A stretch of DNA of 64,000 bases from NCBI GenBank assembly GCA_001828855.1, contig MHZT01000005.1, positions 1-64,000 of the forward strand. Reading direction: 5' to 3'. The notes beneath the pieces were generated by a model. It was given only the letters and a program-made list of their open reading frames with translations, did no database searches and was not told where the DNA came from. Below, piece after piece: positions 42,501-50,706 of the stretch (positions are counted from its first letter, which is position 1; every line of letters starts with the position of its first letter). The stretch is from Rhodobacterales bacterium RIFCSPHIGHO2_02_FULL_62_130 (lineage in GTDB: Bacteria > Pseudomonadota > Alphaproteobacteria > Rhodobacterales > Rhodobacteraceae). Position numbers and translations under genes: made by a program.

Positions 42501-44966
42501 GTGTCGATGCAGGTGGTCGAAGTGAAAGAGGGCGAAAATACCATCCCGCTGACCGTTACCGATGATTGGGGTGCGGGTGTTTATGTCACTGTGTCCGCCC
42601 TGCGCCCGATGGATGTGGCCGCCGGCCGCAACCCTGCCCGCGCGTTGGGCGTGGCCCATGCCAGCATCGATCCGGGCGTGCATGCGCTGACCGCCACCAT
42701 CGAAACCGCTGCCGAGGCCGCTCCGCGCGGCCCTCTGGATATCGCGGTCAAAGTGGATGGCGTCGCGGCTGGCGAGACCGCCTATGTCACCATCGCAGCC
42801 GTAGATCAGGGCATCCTGAACCTGACCGGCTTTGCCCCCCCCGATCCGCAAGACCACTACTTCGGCCAGCGCAAACTGGGCATTGGCATCCGCGATATCT
42901 ATGGCCGCCTGATTGACAGCTTGAACGGAGCCGAAGGCCAAGTGCGTTCCGGCGGTGATGCAGGGGCGCAGGCCCGTCTGCAAGCCCCGCCACCGACAGA
43001 GGAACTGGTCGCCTATTTCACCGGCCCTGTTCAGGTTGGGGCTGATGGCTATGCCCGCACCTCGTTCAATCTGCCGTCCTTCAATGGCACGGTAAAGGTG
43101 ATGGCGGTGGCATGGTCGAAAAAGGGAGTCGGCCAAGCCAGCGCGGATGTCTTGGTACGTGATCCGGTTGTGGTCACTGCCAGCCTGCCGCGTTTCCTCT
43201 CGCCGGGGGATGACACGCGTCTTTTGCTGGAAATTGTCCATGCCACGGGTCCGTCGGGCCGGATGAGCCTTGATGTTTCGTCCACAGGGCTGACCCTTGG
43301 CGATGTGCCGTCGGGCTTTGATCTGGGCGCGCAGGCCAAGGCTGTCTTTGCCATTCCTCTCAAGGCCGATGGTGTGGGGACACAGACCATTGATGTGGCG
43401 CTGACCACACCGGATGGTAGGGTGCTCAGAAAGACCCTGACTATTCCTGTGCAGATAAATGATCCCGAAGTGGTGCGCGTCAGCCGCTTTGACTTGAAGA
43501 AGGGACAGGAATTTACCTTTGACAGCAATGTCTTCGCAGGGCTTGTGGCTGGCTCGGGCAAGGCGACAATGGCTGCTGGTCCGATTGCCCGCCTGAACGC
43601 CCCCGGTGTTCTGGCCGCGCTAGACGCCTATCCTTATGGCTGCACCGAGCAGATCACCTCCAAGGCCTTGCCGCTGCTGTATTTCGATCAGGTCGCAGCC
43701 GCCCTAAGTCTGCCGGGCGCGGATAATCTGCAACTGCGGGTCGAACAGGCTGTTGCCGAGGTGCTGACGAACCAAGGTTCCAGCGGGTCTTTCGGGCTGT
43801 GGGGGCCATCCGAGGGCGGCGATATGTGGCTGGATGCCTTTGTCACCGATTTCCTGAGCCGTGCCAGATCGCGTGGTTACTCGGTGCCGGATCAGGCCTT
43901 CCGCAACGCCTTGGATAATCTGCGAAATCAGGTCAACTACTATGCAGATTTCGACACGGGGGGCGAGCCTTTGGCCTATGCGCTGATGGTTCTGGCCCGT
44001 GAAGGCGCTGCGGCGGTGGGCGATTTGCGCTATTATGTCGATGTGAAAGGTGATGCCTTTGCAACACCGGCGGCGATGGCGCAACTGGGCGCTGCCTTGG
44101 CCAGCTATGGCGACCAGCCCCGGGCAGATGCCATGTTCCGCCGTGCCGCAGCGGCGTTGCAGGCGCTGCAAGGCCCTGAAACCGATCAGGTTTTCCGCGC
44201 CGACTATGGCACCAACTTCCGGGATGCCGCAGCGGTCCTGACCTTGGCTGTCGAATCCGGTTCCGAGGCGATTGACCGCGAGTCGCTGGCAGATCGCGTT
44301 TCCGCCAGCTCTGCCTTGTCCACCCAAGAGGCAACTTGGACGCTTCTGGCAGCGAATGCCCTGATTGATCGCAAGGGGGCCGATGGCATCCTGATTGACG
44401 GTGCTGCCGCCGAAGGGCCGCTGGTCAAGGTGCTGGATGCCAGCAGCGCGCCGGTTTCGGTGAAGAACACCGGTGCGGATACAACGCTGACAATCACCAC
44501 TTATGGCGTTCCGTCCGAGTCTGAACCGGCAGGCGGCACAGGCTATGGCATCGAACGGAAATACTACACGCTTGAGGGCGCACCAACGACGCTGGATGGT
44601 GTCAAGGTCGGGCAGCGTTTGGTGACCGTGCTTGAGATAACGCCCTTTGGTCGTGGCGAAGCGCGGTTGATGGTGTCTGATCCGCTGCCAGCAGGGTTTG
44701 AAATCGACAACCCGAACCTGATCACCAGCGGGGCCGAGGCTTTGGCGACCTTGGGCTTGGAAACCGAAGTGGCCCACAGCGAATTCCGGCAGGATCGCTT
44801 TCTGACGGCGATTGATCGCTATGACAATGCGACGTTCCGGCTGGCTTATCTGGTGCGTGCGGTTTCGCCCGGCACCTTCCATCACCCTGCGGCCTCGGTC
44901 GAGGATATGTACCGTCCCGATCTGATCGGGCGAACCGAGACCCGCACGATCACTATTGCCGAGTGA
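39525..44966 (+). CDS. Bacterial alpha-2-macroglobulin with N-terminal PAN/Apple domain
   Basis: 1813 residues, start ATG 39525 after GGGAGGTTTTTAGG. A signal peptide (VAGVIAALLTMLPTVASA) precedes a short PAN/Apple domain (four Cys, about residues 40-100), a helical linker, then the MG domains with bait-like region and the thioester site Cys1373-Thr-Glu-Gln1376 in YGCTEQ. It is of the large YfhM-like class: it covalently traps foreign proteases reaching the periplasm. The final TGA shares a base with the pbpC start (TGATG), so the two are co-translated, as in E. coli yfhM-pbpC, where the glycosyltransferase/transpeptidase repairs wall damage. No lipobox Cys is seen near the cleavage site. Confidence 0.93.
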   Translation: MRLFGKTAVAGVIAALLTMLPTVASAENLIPSKRLVLSENTDLPGGDLAAIFDTTLEPCQRACLSNKSCTAFTFNTRNGSCFVKSGQGEPAFFQGAYSGIVLTSDPALEVVAKKRAAELGFVADWEYSGITGQAANLANAHVTNAFTAEEHLAAAADAELRGEYDVASRYAGAALNLTDSADGWAEYARLLLAAGGMNTSNQRYFNDQSYQASVNAYLRADNKPLQHTILAMMGAALERLDRGRDTVQALRLAQQIQPRDDTAVALDDAIGKYGFRITDNVVESDSARPRICVTFSEVLAKSGVDYATYVQLPEPGLTVTTDGWQQMCVEGVTHGSRQSIIFREGLPAADGQSLAKSVTITSYVRDRNPGVRFPGRGYVLPRTGSAAIPVETVNTEKLELSLYKVTDRNLLRALQNGYMGAPIADYQEYDFSTEIGTEIWTGSATVSQEVNHDITTRLPLDEAIAGQPAGVYALRAAIPGVDDYTIPASWQWFVVSDLGLTTMSGVDGLHVFVRSLGTAGAKEGVSVDLLSRGNEILATVKTDTTGYARFDAGLIRGTGAAEAAMVVAHDGDQDIAFLSLTDAEFDLSDRGVEGREAAPPIDVFLTTDRGAYRAGETVYATALARDPKAEAVEGLPLTAILRRPDGVEYSRALVEDGGAGGHVFAFPIAGSAPRGVWRLEVLADLDADPLTAKTFLVEDFLPERIDFTLSLPESPIHLGDVPEMSVDARYLFGADGADLAIEGEVLLRAAKELEDWPSYVFGRHDAPFDAMMESFGDQRTDAEGKAVVDLPLPAVEDPGLPLELRATVRVAEGSGRPVERQLTRLLAPSAPLIGVKALFDQVVPEGAEARFSLIGIDQNSKATAMKVKWTVTEVQTNYQWYQSYGSWNWEPVYSRAKVAEGEVDLGATPVEIAAPVKWGEYELLVERVDGEQAATSTPFYASWYAPADTTDTPDTLEMSLDKPAYKSGDTATLRVVPRAAGTALVTVLSNRLVSMQVVEVKEGENTIPLTVTDDWGAGVYVTVSALRPMDVAAGRNPARALGVAHASIDPGVHALTATIETAAEAAPRGPLDIAVKVDGVAAGETAYVTIAAVDQGILNLTGFAPPDPQDHYFGQRKLGIGIRDIYGRLIDSLNGAEGQVRSGGDAGAQARLQAPPPTEELVAYFTGPVQVGADGYARTSFNLPSFNGTVKVMAVAWSKKGVGQASADVLVRDPVVVTASLPRFLSPGDDTRLLLEIVHATGPSGRMSLDVSSTGLTLGDVPSGFDLGAQAKAVFAIPLKADGVGTQTIDVALTTPDGRVLRKTLTIPVQINDPEVVRVSRFDLKKGQEFTFDSNVFAGLVAGSGKATMAAGPIARLNAPGVLAALDAYPYGCTEQITSKALPLLYFDQVAAALSLPGADNLQLRVEQAVAEVLTNQGSSGSFGLWGPSEGGDMWLDAFVTDFLSRARSRGYSVPDQAFRNALDNLRNQVNYYADFDTGGEPLAYALMVLAREGAAAVGDLRYYVDVKGDAFATPAAMAQLGAALASYGDQPRADAMFRRAAAALQALQGPETDQVFRADYGTNFRDAAAVLTLAVESGSEAIDRESLADRVSASSALSTQEATWTLLAANALIDRKGADGILIDGAAAEGPLVKVLDASSAPVSVKNTGADTTLTITTYGVPSESEPAGGTGYGIERKYYTLEGAPTTLDGVKVGQRLVTVLEITPFGRGEARLMVSDPLPAGFEIDNPNLITSGAEALATLGLETEVAHSEFRQDRFLTAIDRYDNATFRLAYLVRAVSPGTFHHPAASVEDMYRPDLIGRTETRTITIAE

Positions 44967-47002
44967 TGCGGTCACGCTATGCCTTTGTTTTGGCGGCAAG
45001 CCTTTGGCTTGCCGCCTATGCCCGCGATACGACTGAGGCATGGATCGCCGCGACGGTTCTGCCGCCGCTGATCGTGGAAACGTCGGTCGAAGTGCTGGAT
45101 CGCGATGGCGCCTTGTTGCGCGCCTATACGGTGGCAGACGGGCGCTGGCGATTGGCCGTGGACTTGGCGCAGGTTGATCCCGGCTATGTTTCTGCCCTGT
45201 TAGCCTATGAGGACAAGCGGTTTTACGACCATATCGGCGTTGATCCTTGGGCGTTGCTGCGGGCGGTCGCGCAGGCGGCTTGGAATGGGCAGGTGGTGTC
45301 TGGCGGCTCTACCCTGACAATGCAGGTCGCCCGCTTGTTGGAGGACAGCGGCACGGGGCAAATGGATGGCAAGATACGGCAGATCCGCGTGGCGCTGGCG
45401 CTGGAGCGGCGGCTTCGCAAAGACGAGATTTTGTCGCTTTATCTGCATCTTGCGCCCTATGGTGGCAATCTGGAAGGCATCCGCGCTGCGACGCTTTCCT
45501 ATTTCGGCAAAGAACCGCGACGTCTGACCCCCGCCGAATCCGCCCTGCTGGTGGCAATCCCGCAAAGCCCCGAAAGCCGTCGGCCCGACCGCTCGGTCGC
45601 GCGTGCAACCGATGCGCGAGATCGGGTCTTGGCGCGGGCGGCAGGGGATGGCTTGATTGATGCCGATCAGGCAGCGGCGGCGCGGACAGAGGTTGTCCCA
45701 TCGCTGCGCCGCCCTTTTCCGGCACTTGCCCCGCATATGTCAGATCGGGCTTTGTCCGAGGAGGCCACCCAGCGCCATCAGCTCACCCTGTCGCGGAGCT
45801 TGCAAATCTCGATCGAGAAATTGGCGGCCGAGGTGGTGGAAGGACAGGGCGAGCGGTTGCAGGTTGCCATTGTGGTGGCGGATCACCAATCGGGCGAAGT
45901 GCTGGCCTCGGTTGGCTCGGCAGCCTTTCAGGCCGATGCACGGGCAGGGTTCATGGATATGACGCGGGCGATCCGCAGCCCGGGTTCTACGCTTAAGCCA
46001 CTGGTTTACGGCCTTTCTTTTGATGAAGGTCTGGCCCATCCCGAAACCCTGATCGAAGACCGCCCCACCGATTTCAACGGCTATCAGCCGCAGAATTTTG
46101 ACCGCCACTTCCGTGGCACCATCCGCCTGCGTGAGGCGCTGCAGCAATCCTTGAACATTCCGGTTGTGGCGCTGACCGAGGCTTTGGGTCCATCCAAACT
46201 GTTGGCGGCCTTGGACAAGGCCGGTGTGGGCTATGACTTGCCTGGCGGGCAGCCGGGGCTTGCAATAGCTTTGGGCGGGATCGGGATCAGCCTTGAGGAT
46301 ATGGTCCAACTTTACGCGGCCATCGCAAGGGGTGGTGTTTCATTGCCGCTTATCCACCAGATGCAGGGGCGGCGAGAGGAGGGGCAACGTGTAATCTCGG
46401 CATCGGCGGCATGGCTGGTGGCGGATATTCTGGCGGGCTTGGCACCGCCGCCCGGTGCGCCTGAGAACCGTCTGGCCTATAAAACCGGCACCAGCTATGG
46501 CCACCGCGACGCTTGGGCGATTGGATTTGATGGCAGGCATGTGATCGGCATCTGGATGGGGCGGCCCGATGGCACTCCGGTTCCGGGCGCGTTCGGGGCC
46601 GATCTGGCGGCCCCCGTGCTGTTTCAGGCCTTCGCGCGTCTGAAGCCAGCACTTGACCCGCAGCTCCCTGCTCCGCCTGCGACCCTTCTGGTTTCAAACG
46701 CAGAACTGCCACAGCCGTTGCAGCATTTCCGCTCGCGCAGCGCCGCGTTCGAGGTGGCAAAGGACGCGCCCGCCGTCGCCTTCCCCCCTGATGGGGCCGA
46801 GGTGGAACTTCTGCCCGAAGGCCTGTTGGTGCGGGTGCGGGGCGGCACCGCCCCTTTCACATGGCTGGCTGATGGTGTGCCGGTGGCCGTGTCCTTGGTG
46901 GGACGCGAGACGATGCTGTCCGATCTGGGAAAGGGCTTTGTTACCCTGTCGGTCATTGATGCGACCGGCCTGTCAGCACGCGCTAAGGTTCGCCTGCGCT
47001 AG
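44966..47002 (+). CDS. pbpC: Penicillin-binding protein 1C
   Basis: 678 residues. After an N-terminal hydrophobic anchor (about 5-20), the glycosyltransferase GT51 domain has EDKRFYDHIGVDP with catalytic Glu82, GGSTLTMQ and the RKDEILSLYLH segment. The transpeptidase domain has SxxK Ser341-Lys344 (GSTLKPL), SLN, and KTG at 506-508 (YKTGTSYGHRDAW). The PBP1C-specific C-terminal beta domain (BiPBP_C) lies at about 600-678. The start can be ATG 44966 or the GTG three bases earlier; TGATG overlap with the alpha-2-macroglobulin stop supports coupling. Confidence 0.94.
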   Translation: MRSRYAFVLAASLWLAAYARDTTEAWIAATVLPPLIVETSVEVLDRDGALLRAYTVADGRWRLAVDLAQVDPGYVSALLAYEDKRFYDHIGVDPWALLRAVAQAAWNGQVVSGGSTLTMQVARLLEDSGTGQMDGKIRQIRVALALERRLRKDEILSLYLHLAPYGGNLEGIRAATLSYFGKEPRRLTPAESALLVAIPQSPESRRPDRSVARATDARDRVLARAAGDGLIDADQAAAARTEVVPSLRRPFPALAPHMSDRALSEEATQRHQLTLSRSLQISIEKLAAEVVEGQGERLQVAIVVADHQSGEVLASVGSAAFQADARAGFMDMTRAIRSPGSTLKPLVYGLSFDEGLAHPETLIEDRPTDFNGYQPQNFDRHFRGTIRLREALQQSLNIPVVALTEALGPSKLLAALDKAGVGYDLPGGQPGLAIALGGIGISLEDMVQLYAAIARGGVSLPLIHQMQGRREEGQRVISASAAWLVADILAGLAPPPGAPENRLAYKTGTSYGHRDAWAIGFDGRHVIGIWMGRPDGTPVPGAFGADLAAPVLFQAFARLKPALDPQLPAPPATLLVSNAELPQPLQHFRSRSAAFEVAKDAPAVAFPPDGAEVELLPEGLLVRVRGGTAPFTWLADGVPVAVSLVGRETMLSDLGKGFVTLSVIDATGLSARAKVRLR

Positions 47003-47027
47003 CTTGATCCAAGGCGCGGCCCCTGTC

Positions 47028-48191
47028 TCAGACCCTTTCAAGCGCCAGCGCGATGCCCTGACCGCCGCCGATGCAGAGTGTCACCAATGCGGTTTTTCCG
47101 GCGATACGTTCCAATTCATACAGGGCTTTGACAGTGATCAGCGCCCCTGTGGCGCCGACCGGATGACCCAAGGCAATCGCGCCGCCGTTGGGGTTGACGC
47201 GCGCCGGATCAAGGTCAAGCGCCGCGCTGACCGCCAAGGCCTGCGCGGCAAAAGCCTCATTCGATTCGACAAGATCGAAATCGGCGGGTCGCATCCCCAA
47301 CTTGCGGCAAAGTGCCTGCACCGCCGGAATCGGGCCAAGCCCCATCACGTCGGGGGCCACCCCTGCCACCGCGTAGCCCATGATCCGCGCGCGCGGCGTT
47401 CCGCCAGCCGTGCCTCGCGCCAGCACCAAGGCCGCCGCCCCGTCATTGATTCCCGAAGCGTTGCCCGCCGTGACAGTGCCGTCTTTCTGGAAGGCAGGGC
47501 GCAAGGCGGCCAAGGCCTCCAGCGTGGTGGGTTTGGGGTGTTCATCCTGCGCGAAATGGACAAAGCCTTTGCGCGTCGCCACCTCGATAGGCGCGATCTG
47601 ATCGACAAAGCGACCTTCCGCGATGGCATGGGCGACACGGCTTTGCGACTGCAAGGCGAAGGCATCCTGAGCCTGCCGGCTAATCCCCTGACGTGCGGCG
47701 ATATTTTCCGCCGTGACGCCCATATGGCCGGTGCCAAAGGGACAGGTCAGTGCGCCGGTCATCATGTCCACCGCTTTGGTGTCGCCCATTTTCTGACCGA
47801 ACCGTGCCGCAGACAGAATATGGGGCGCGCGGCTCATGCATTCGGCCCCACCGGCCAGCGCAATCTCGGCATCCCCGAGTTGCAGCATTTGCATCGCGGA
47901 AACAATCGCTTGCGCGCCAGAGCCACAGAGCCGGTTGACGTTCATTGCCGGAGTTTCATCCGGCACACCGGCATTGTGCGCCGCGACGCGGCTTAGATAC
48001 ATGTCGCGTGGTTCCGTGTTGATGACATGGCCGAAAACCACAGTGCCGACTCGGGCGGGGTCCATCCCCGCGCGCTCAAGCGCGGCGCGTGTCGCATGGG
48101 TGGCCAGATCAATCGGAGACAATGCGGACAGGCTGCCGCCAAAACTGCCGATGGCGGTGCGGGCGGCGGAAAGGATATAGATATCGGTCAT
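47028..48191 (-). CDS. Acetyl-CoA C-acetyltransferase (thiolase)
   Basis: 387-residue thiolase. Nucleophile Cys89 in NRLCGSGAQ, His343 in GHPVGATG and Cys373 in CIGGGQG are all in place; MGVTAENIA and NEAFAAQ also fit. It either condenses two acetyl-CoA or cleaves acetoacetyl-CoA. It follows maiA by 8 bp on the minus strand downstream of the MarR regulator. Homogentisate catabolism yields acetoacetate, so a thiolase here would complete the route to acetyl-CoA once acetoacetate is activated; the CoA transferase is not in the window. Confidence 0.92.
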   Translation of the reverse strand: MTDIYILSAARTAIGSFGGSLSALSPIDLATHATRAALERAGMDPARVGTVVFGHVINTEPRDMYLSRVAAHNAGVPDETPAMNVNRLCGSGAQAIVSAMQMLQLGDAEIALAGGAECMSRAPHILSAARFGQKMGDTKAVDMMTGALTCPFGTGHMGVTAENIAARQGISRQAQDAFALQSQSRVAHAIAEGRFVDQIAPIEVATRKGFVHFAQDEHPKPTTLEALAALRPAFQKDGTVTAGNASGINDGAAALVLARGTAGGTPRARIMGYAVAGVAPDVMGLGPIPAVQALCRKLGMRPADFDLVESNEAFAAQALAVSAALDLDPARVNPNGGAIALGHPVGATGALITVKALYELERIAGKTALVTLCIGGGQGIALALERV

Positions 48192-48199
48192 GGCAACCT

Positions 48200-48820
48200 T
48201 CAGGGTTTGACGCGATCCGGGTGCGCGGCGGCAACCGCCGGAATCTGCGCCAACTCTGCCACGATCCGGGCGATACGGGGGAAAGACGTGACGTCAATCC
48301 CCACCCGTTCGGCGTTGTAGATCTGCGGCACAAGGCAAAGGTCGGCCATGCCGGGGGTGTCGCCGTGGCAAAAGCGGCCAGTGGCGGGGTGGTCCAGCAT
48401 CGCCTCAAACGCCGCCAAGCCTTTGGCGATGTAGTGCCGCTGCCAGTCATCTGCACTTGCCGCGCCGTTGGTCACCGCCGCGACATGGCTGCGGACCGAC
48501 AGGTTGCAGATTGGTGCGATCTCCATCGCAATCACATAGGACAGCGCGCGGACCCGTGCGCGGCCCACAGGATCGGCGGGCATCAACCCGCCCCGCGTAT
48601 CATTCAGATATTCCACAATCGCCAGAGATTGCGTCAGGCTGATCCCGTCGATTTCAAGTGTAGGAACAAGACCTTGCGGGTTGCGCGCCAGATTGTCGGG
48701 CTGGGATTGCTCGCCGGCGACAAGGTTCACCGACTGCACTCTATAGTCCAGCCCCAGCAGGTTCAGCGCGATGCGAACGCGGTAAGAGGCCGAGGATCGC
48801 CAGTAATCGTAAAGCTTCAT
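48200..48820 (-). CDS. maiA: Maleylacetoacetate isomerase
   Basis: 206 residues of the zeta-class glutathione S-transferase fold: thioredoxin-like N-domain with YDYWRSSASYRVRIAL (SSxSxRVR motif, Ala replacing the usual Cys), the PxLxIDG segment QGLVPTLEIDGISLTQSLAI and a C-terminal helical domain with CHGDTPGMADLCLVPQIYNA. It isomerises maleylacetoacetate to fumarylacetoacetate using glutathione. Overlaps the upstream MarR gene by ATGA. hmgA and fahA are divergent across the same locus. Confidence 0.93.
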   Translation of the reverse strand: MKLYDYWRSSASYRVRIALNLLGLDYRVQSVNLVAGEQSQPDNLARNPQGLVPTLEIDGISLTQSLAIVEYLNDTRGGLMPADPVGRARVRALSYVIAMEIAPICNLSVRSHVAAVTNGAASADDWQRHYIAKGLAAFEAMLDHPATGRFCHGDTPGMADLCLVPQIYNAERVGIDVTSFPRIARIVAELAQIPAVAAAHPDRVKP

Positions 48821-49239
48821 TTCTCGTCCAGTAATTTCAGCAGCGCACGACGAAAGGCGGGACCATCCTCACCCAGTTGCGCCACAACCGTGTCTTGATA
48901 GGCGTCGGCAATCGGCACGATGCGGGCAATCAGATCGCGCCCCTTGTCCGTCAACCGCATGTCCAGCAGGCGGCGGTCGCCTGCATTTTCGCGCTTTTCG
49001 ATCAGCCCTGCGGATTCCAGACGGGCGGCGGCGCGGCTGACCTTGGATTTGTCCATATCGACGCGGGCGTGAATCTCGCGCACCGACACCGCATCCGATT
49101 GTGCCAGATGTGCCAGCACCCTCCACTCCGGGATCGAAAGCCCGAATTCTGCGCGATACCGTTCAGCAAAGCCTTTGGACACGCGGGCCGAGGCGACGGC
49201 AAGTTGATAGGGAAGGAAGGCGGAAAGATCAAAACTCAT
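48817..49239 (-). CDS. MarR-family regulator of the homogentisate locus
   Basis: 140 residues from ATG 49239-49237 (MSFDLSAFLPYQLAVAS); an ATG at 49257 is an alternative. Winged helix-turn-helix with SIPEWRVLAHLAQSDAVSVREIHARVDMDKSKVSRAAARLE and the wing KRENAGDRRLLDMRLTDKG. It heads a minus operon with maiA and the thiolase. The perfect palindrome ATCGTTGCAGTTGCAACGAT in the hmgA promoter is the probable binding site (inference); a half-site CGTTGCA lies within its own start region at 49250-49256. Confidence 0.88.
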   Translation of the reverse strand: MSFDLSAFLPYQLAVASARVSKGFAERYRAEFGLSIPEWRVLAHLAQSDAVSVREIHARVDMDKSKVSRAAARLESAGLIEKRENAGDRRLLDMRLTDKGRDLIARIVPIADAYQDTVVAQLGEDGPAFRRALLKLLDEK

Positions 49240-49354
49240 GGCACGGCCCCGTTGCATCGGAATAACCTGCATGGGCGGGACGGTTTTCGCAAGGTGGCGT
49301 GGTTGACAGTCCGTCTGTGTCGGGGGAAACGAGAGCGCTAACAGGAGAAGCCCC

Positions 49355-50458
49355 GTGCAAGACTTGATCAAGGCCAATGCCGCATTGTTGTTCGCGGGGA
49401 TTGCCTCTTTTGTGCTGATGGGGGCAGGGCAATCGCTGTATGGTCCGGCCCTTCCGGCGTTTTCGCGCAGCTTTGGGGTTGGCCTTGGCGTTGCGGGGAT
49501 GATGGTCTCGGCGCATTGGATCGGCTGCGCGGTCGGGGTTGCGGGCATGTTCCTGTTTGGCGCGCGCATCACACCGCGTCATGTGCTGGTTCTGATGGGG
49601 CTGGGCAGCGCGATGATCGCGGCGGGTTTGGGCTGGTATATCAGCCTGCTTGGCGCTGTGGTCTTTGGTGCGGGCTATGGCTGTGCAACGGTGGTTTTCA
49701 ACCCGCGCGTGCTGCGGGCTTTTGGGCCGCGTGGTCCGGCAATGGTAAGCCTGCTGAACGCGACTTTTGGCATCGGGGCCATCATCGCGCCTTTGGTGTT
49801 CGTGGCCGTGGGCAACGATCCGCGTCTGGCCTTTGCGATTTGTGGCGTCTTGGCGGTGGCGATCTGGCTGGGGGCAGGGGCCGCGTCGCGCCCTGAGGCA
49901 GCGGTGTCAGCAAAAGCCCCCAAGCCGTTTCGCCTGCATTTGCCTGCCCTGTCCTTCAGTCTTGTCGCCATTGCGACCGAGGCTTGCCTGATTGGCCTTG
50001 GCCCTGCCGCTCTGATCGCGGCCGGAGAGACCGAGGTTCACGCCGCCCAGCTTTTGTCCTTGTTCTTCCTGACCTTTCTGGCCGCGCGCGTCGTGCTGAC
50101 CTTTGTGGCGCATCTTATCCCGTCGTTCAGCCTGCATGTGTTGGCGGTGGGTGGCACCGCGCTGGCCGCAACGGGGGCTGCGCTGTTTGATGCCGGAGTG
50201 TTCTTTGTCGTCATTGGCCTGTTTGCGGGTATGTTCTTTCCCAGTTCTTACGTCACGGCCTCGCGCAAGATGGGGGAAGACCCGCGCGTGGCCCCGTCGA
50301 TCATCGCCGCTGGTCTGGTGGGCGGTATTCTTGCCCCATTGCTCCTGTCGCCCTTCCTGGAACAGATGGGCGACCGCGGATTTTTCTGGGTAGTCGCCAC
50401 CGTGACAGGCAGCGCCGCCATCATCGGTCTGACTGTCCTGCGCCCTATGAACCGCTAA
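49355..50458 (+). CDS. MFS transporter, divergent from the MarR regulator
   Basis: 367 residues, GTG start at 49355 with the ribosome site AACAGGAGAAGCCCC. About eleven to twelve hydrophobic segments (short MFS type), with GYGCATVVFNPRVLRAFGPRG as loop region. Its position between the MarR gene and hmgA suggests uptake or export of the aromatic acid degraded by the cluster (inference). AACCGC/GCGGTT around its stop makes a short hairpin. Confidence 0.82.
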   Translation: MQDLIKANAALLFAGIASFVLMGAGQSLYGPALPAFSRSFGVGLGVAGMMVSAHWIGCAVGVAGMFLFGARITPRHVLVLMGLGSAMIAAGLGWYISLLGAVVFGAGYGCATVVFNPRVLRAFGPRGPAMVSLLNATFGIGAIIAPLVFVAVGNDPRLAFAICGVLAVAIWLGAGAASRPEAAVSAKAPKPFRLHLPALSFSLVAIATEACLIGLGPAALIAAGETEVHAAQLLSLFFLTFLAARVVLTFVAHLIPSFSLHVLAVGGTALAATGAALFDAGVFFVVIGLFAGMFFPSSYVTASRKMGEDPRVAPSIIAAGLVGGILAPLLLSPFLEQMGDRGFFWVVATVTGSAAIIGLTVLRPMNR

Positions 50459-50498
50459 GCCGCAGGCAGCGGTTGAACAGCCCTGATCTCGCCCGATT

Positions 50499-50516
50499 GG
50501 CCAACCGCAGTTGGCC
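50499..50516 (+). terminator. Hairpin between the MFS gene and the hmgA promoter
   Basis: GGCCAAC, tetraloop CGCA, GTTGGCC: a perfect 7-bp stem about 41 bp after the MFS stop. No T-run follows; it may limit read-through into hmgA. Confidence 0.45.
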
Positions 50517-50631
50517 GGTTCCACCACATTTGCCTTCTTATCAGAACAGAACGCCAAGACGTTCCCTTTCCCCCGAACGCCGCCTCAATCCCGAAGATTG
50601 CATGCAATCTCTTGCGCTGCGGTTACAGTGC

Positions 50632-50660
50632 TTGACATCGTTGCAGTTGCAACGATAATT
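50632..50660 (+). promoter_or_regulatory. hmgA promoter with internal MarR-type operator
   Basis: -35 TTGACA at 50632-50637 and a -10 near ATAATT at 50655-50660 frame a perfect 20-bp palindrome ATCGTTGCAGTTGCAACGAT (50637-50656) with 9-bp arms around GT. A repressor bound there would block RNA polymerase. It implies a transcription start near 50667, which excludes the longer GTG start at 50662 for hmgA. Confidence 0.72.
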
Positions 50661-50706
50661 TGTGCGAACAAGACTCATCAAATCTTACGCATTCAAGGGG
50701 CTGCCT

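Noticed and set aside
41988-43241. 417-codon minus-strand frame inside the alpha-2-macroglobulin gene
   Set aside because: Composition typical of antisense shadows (R, H, G, Q rich), no ribosome site, fully covered by a strong real gene.
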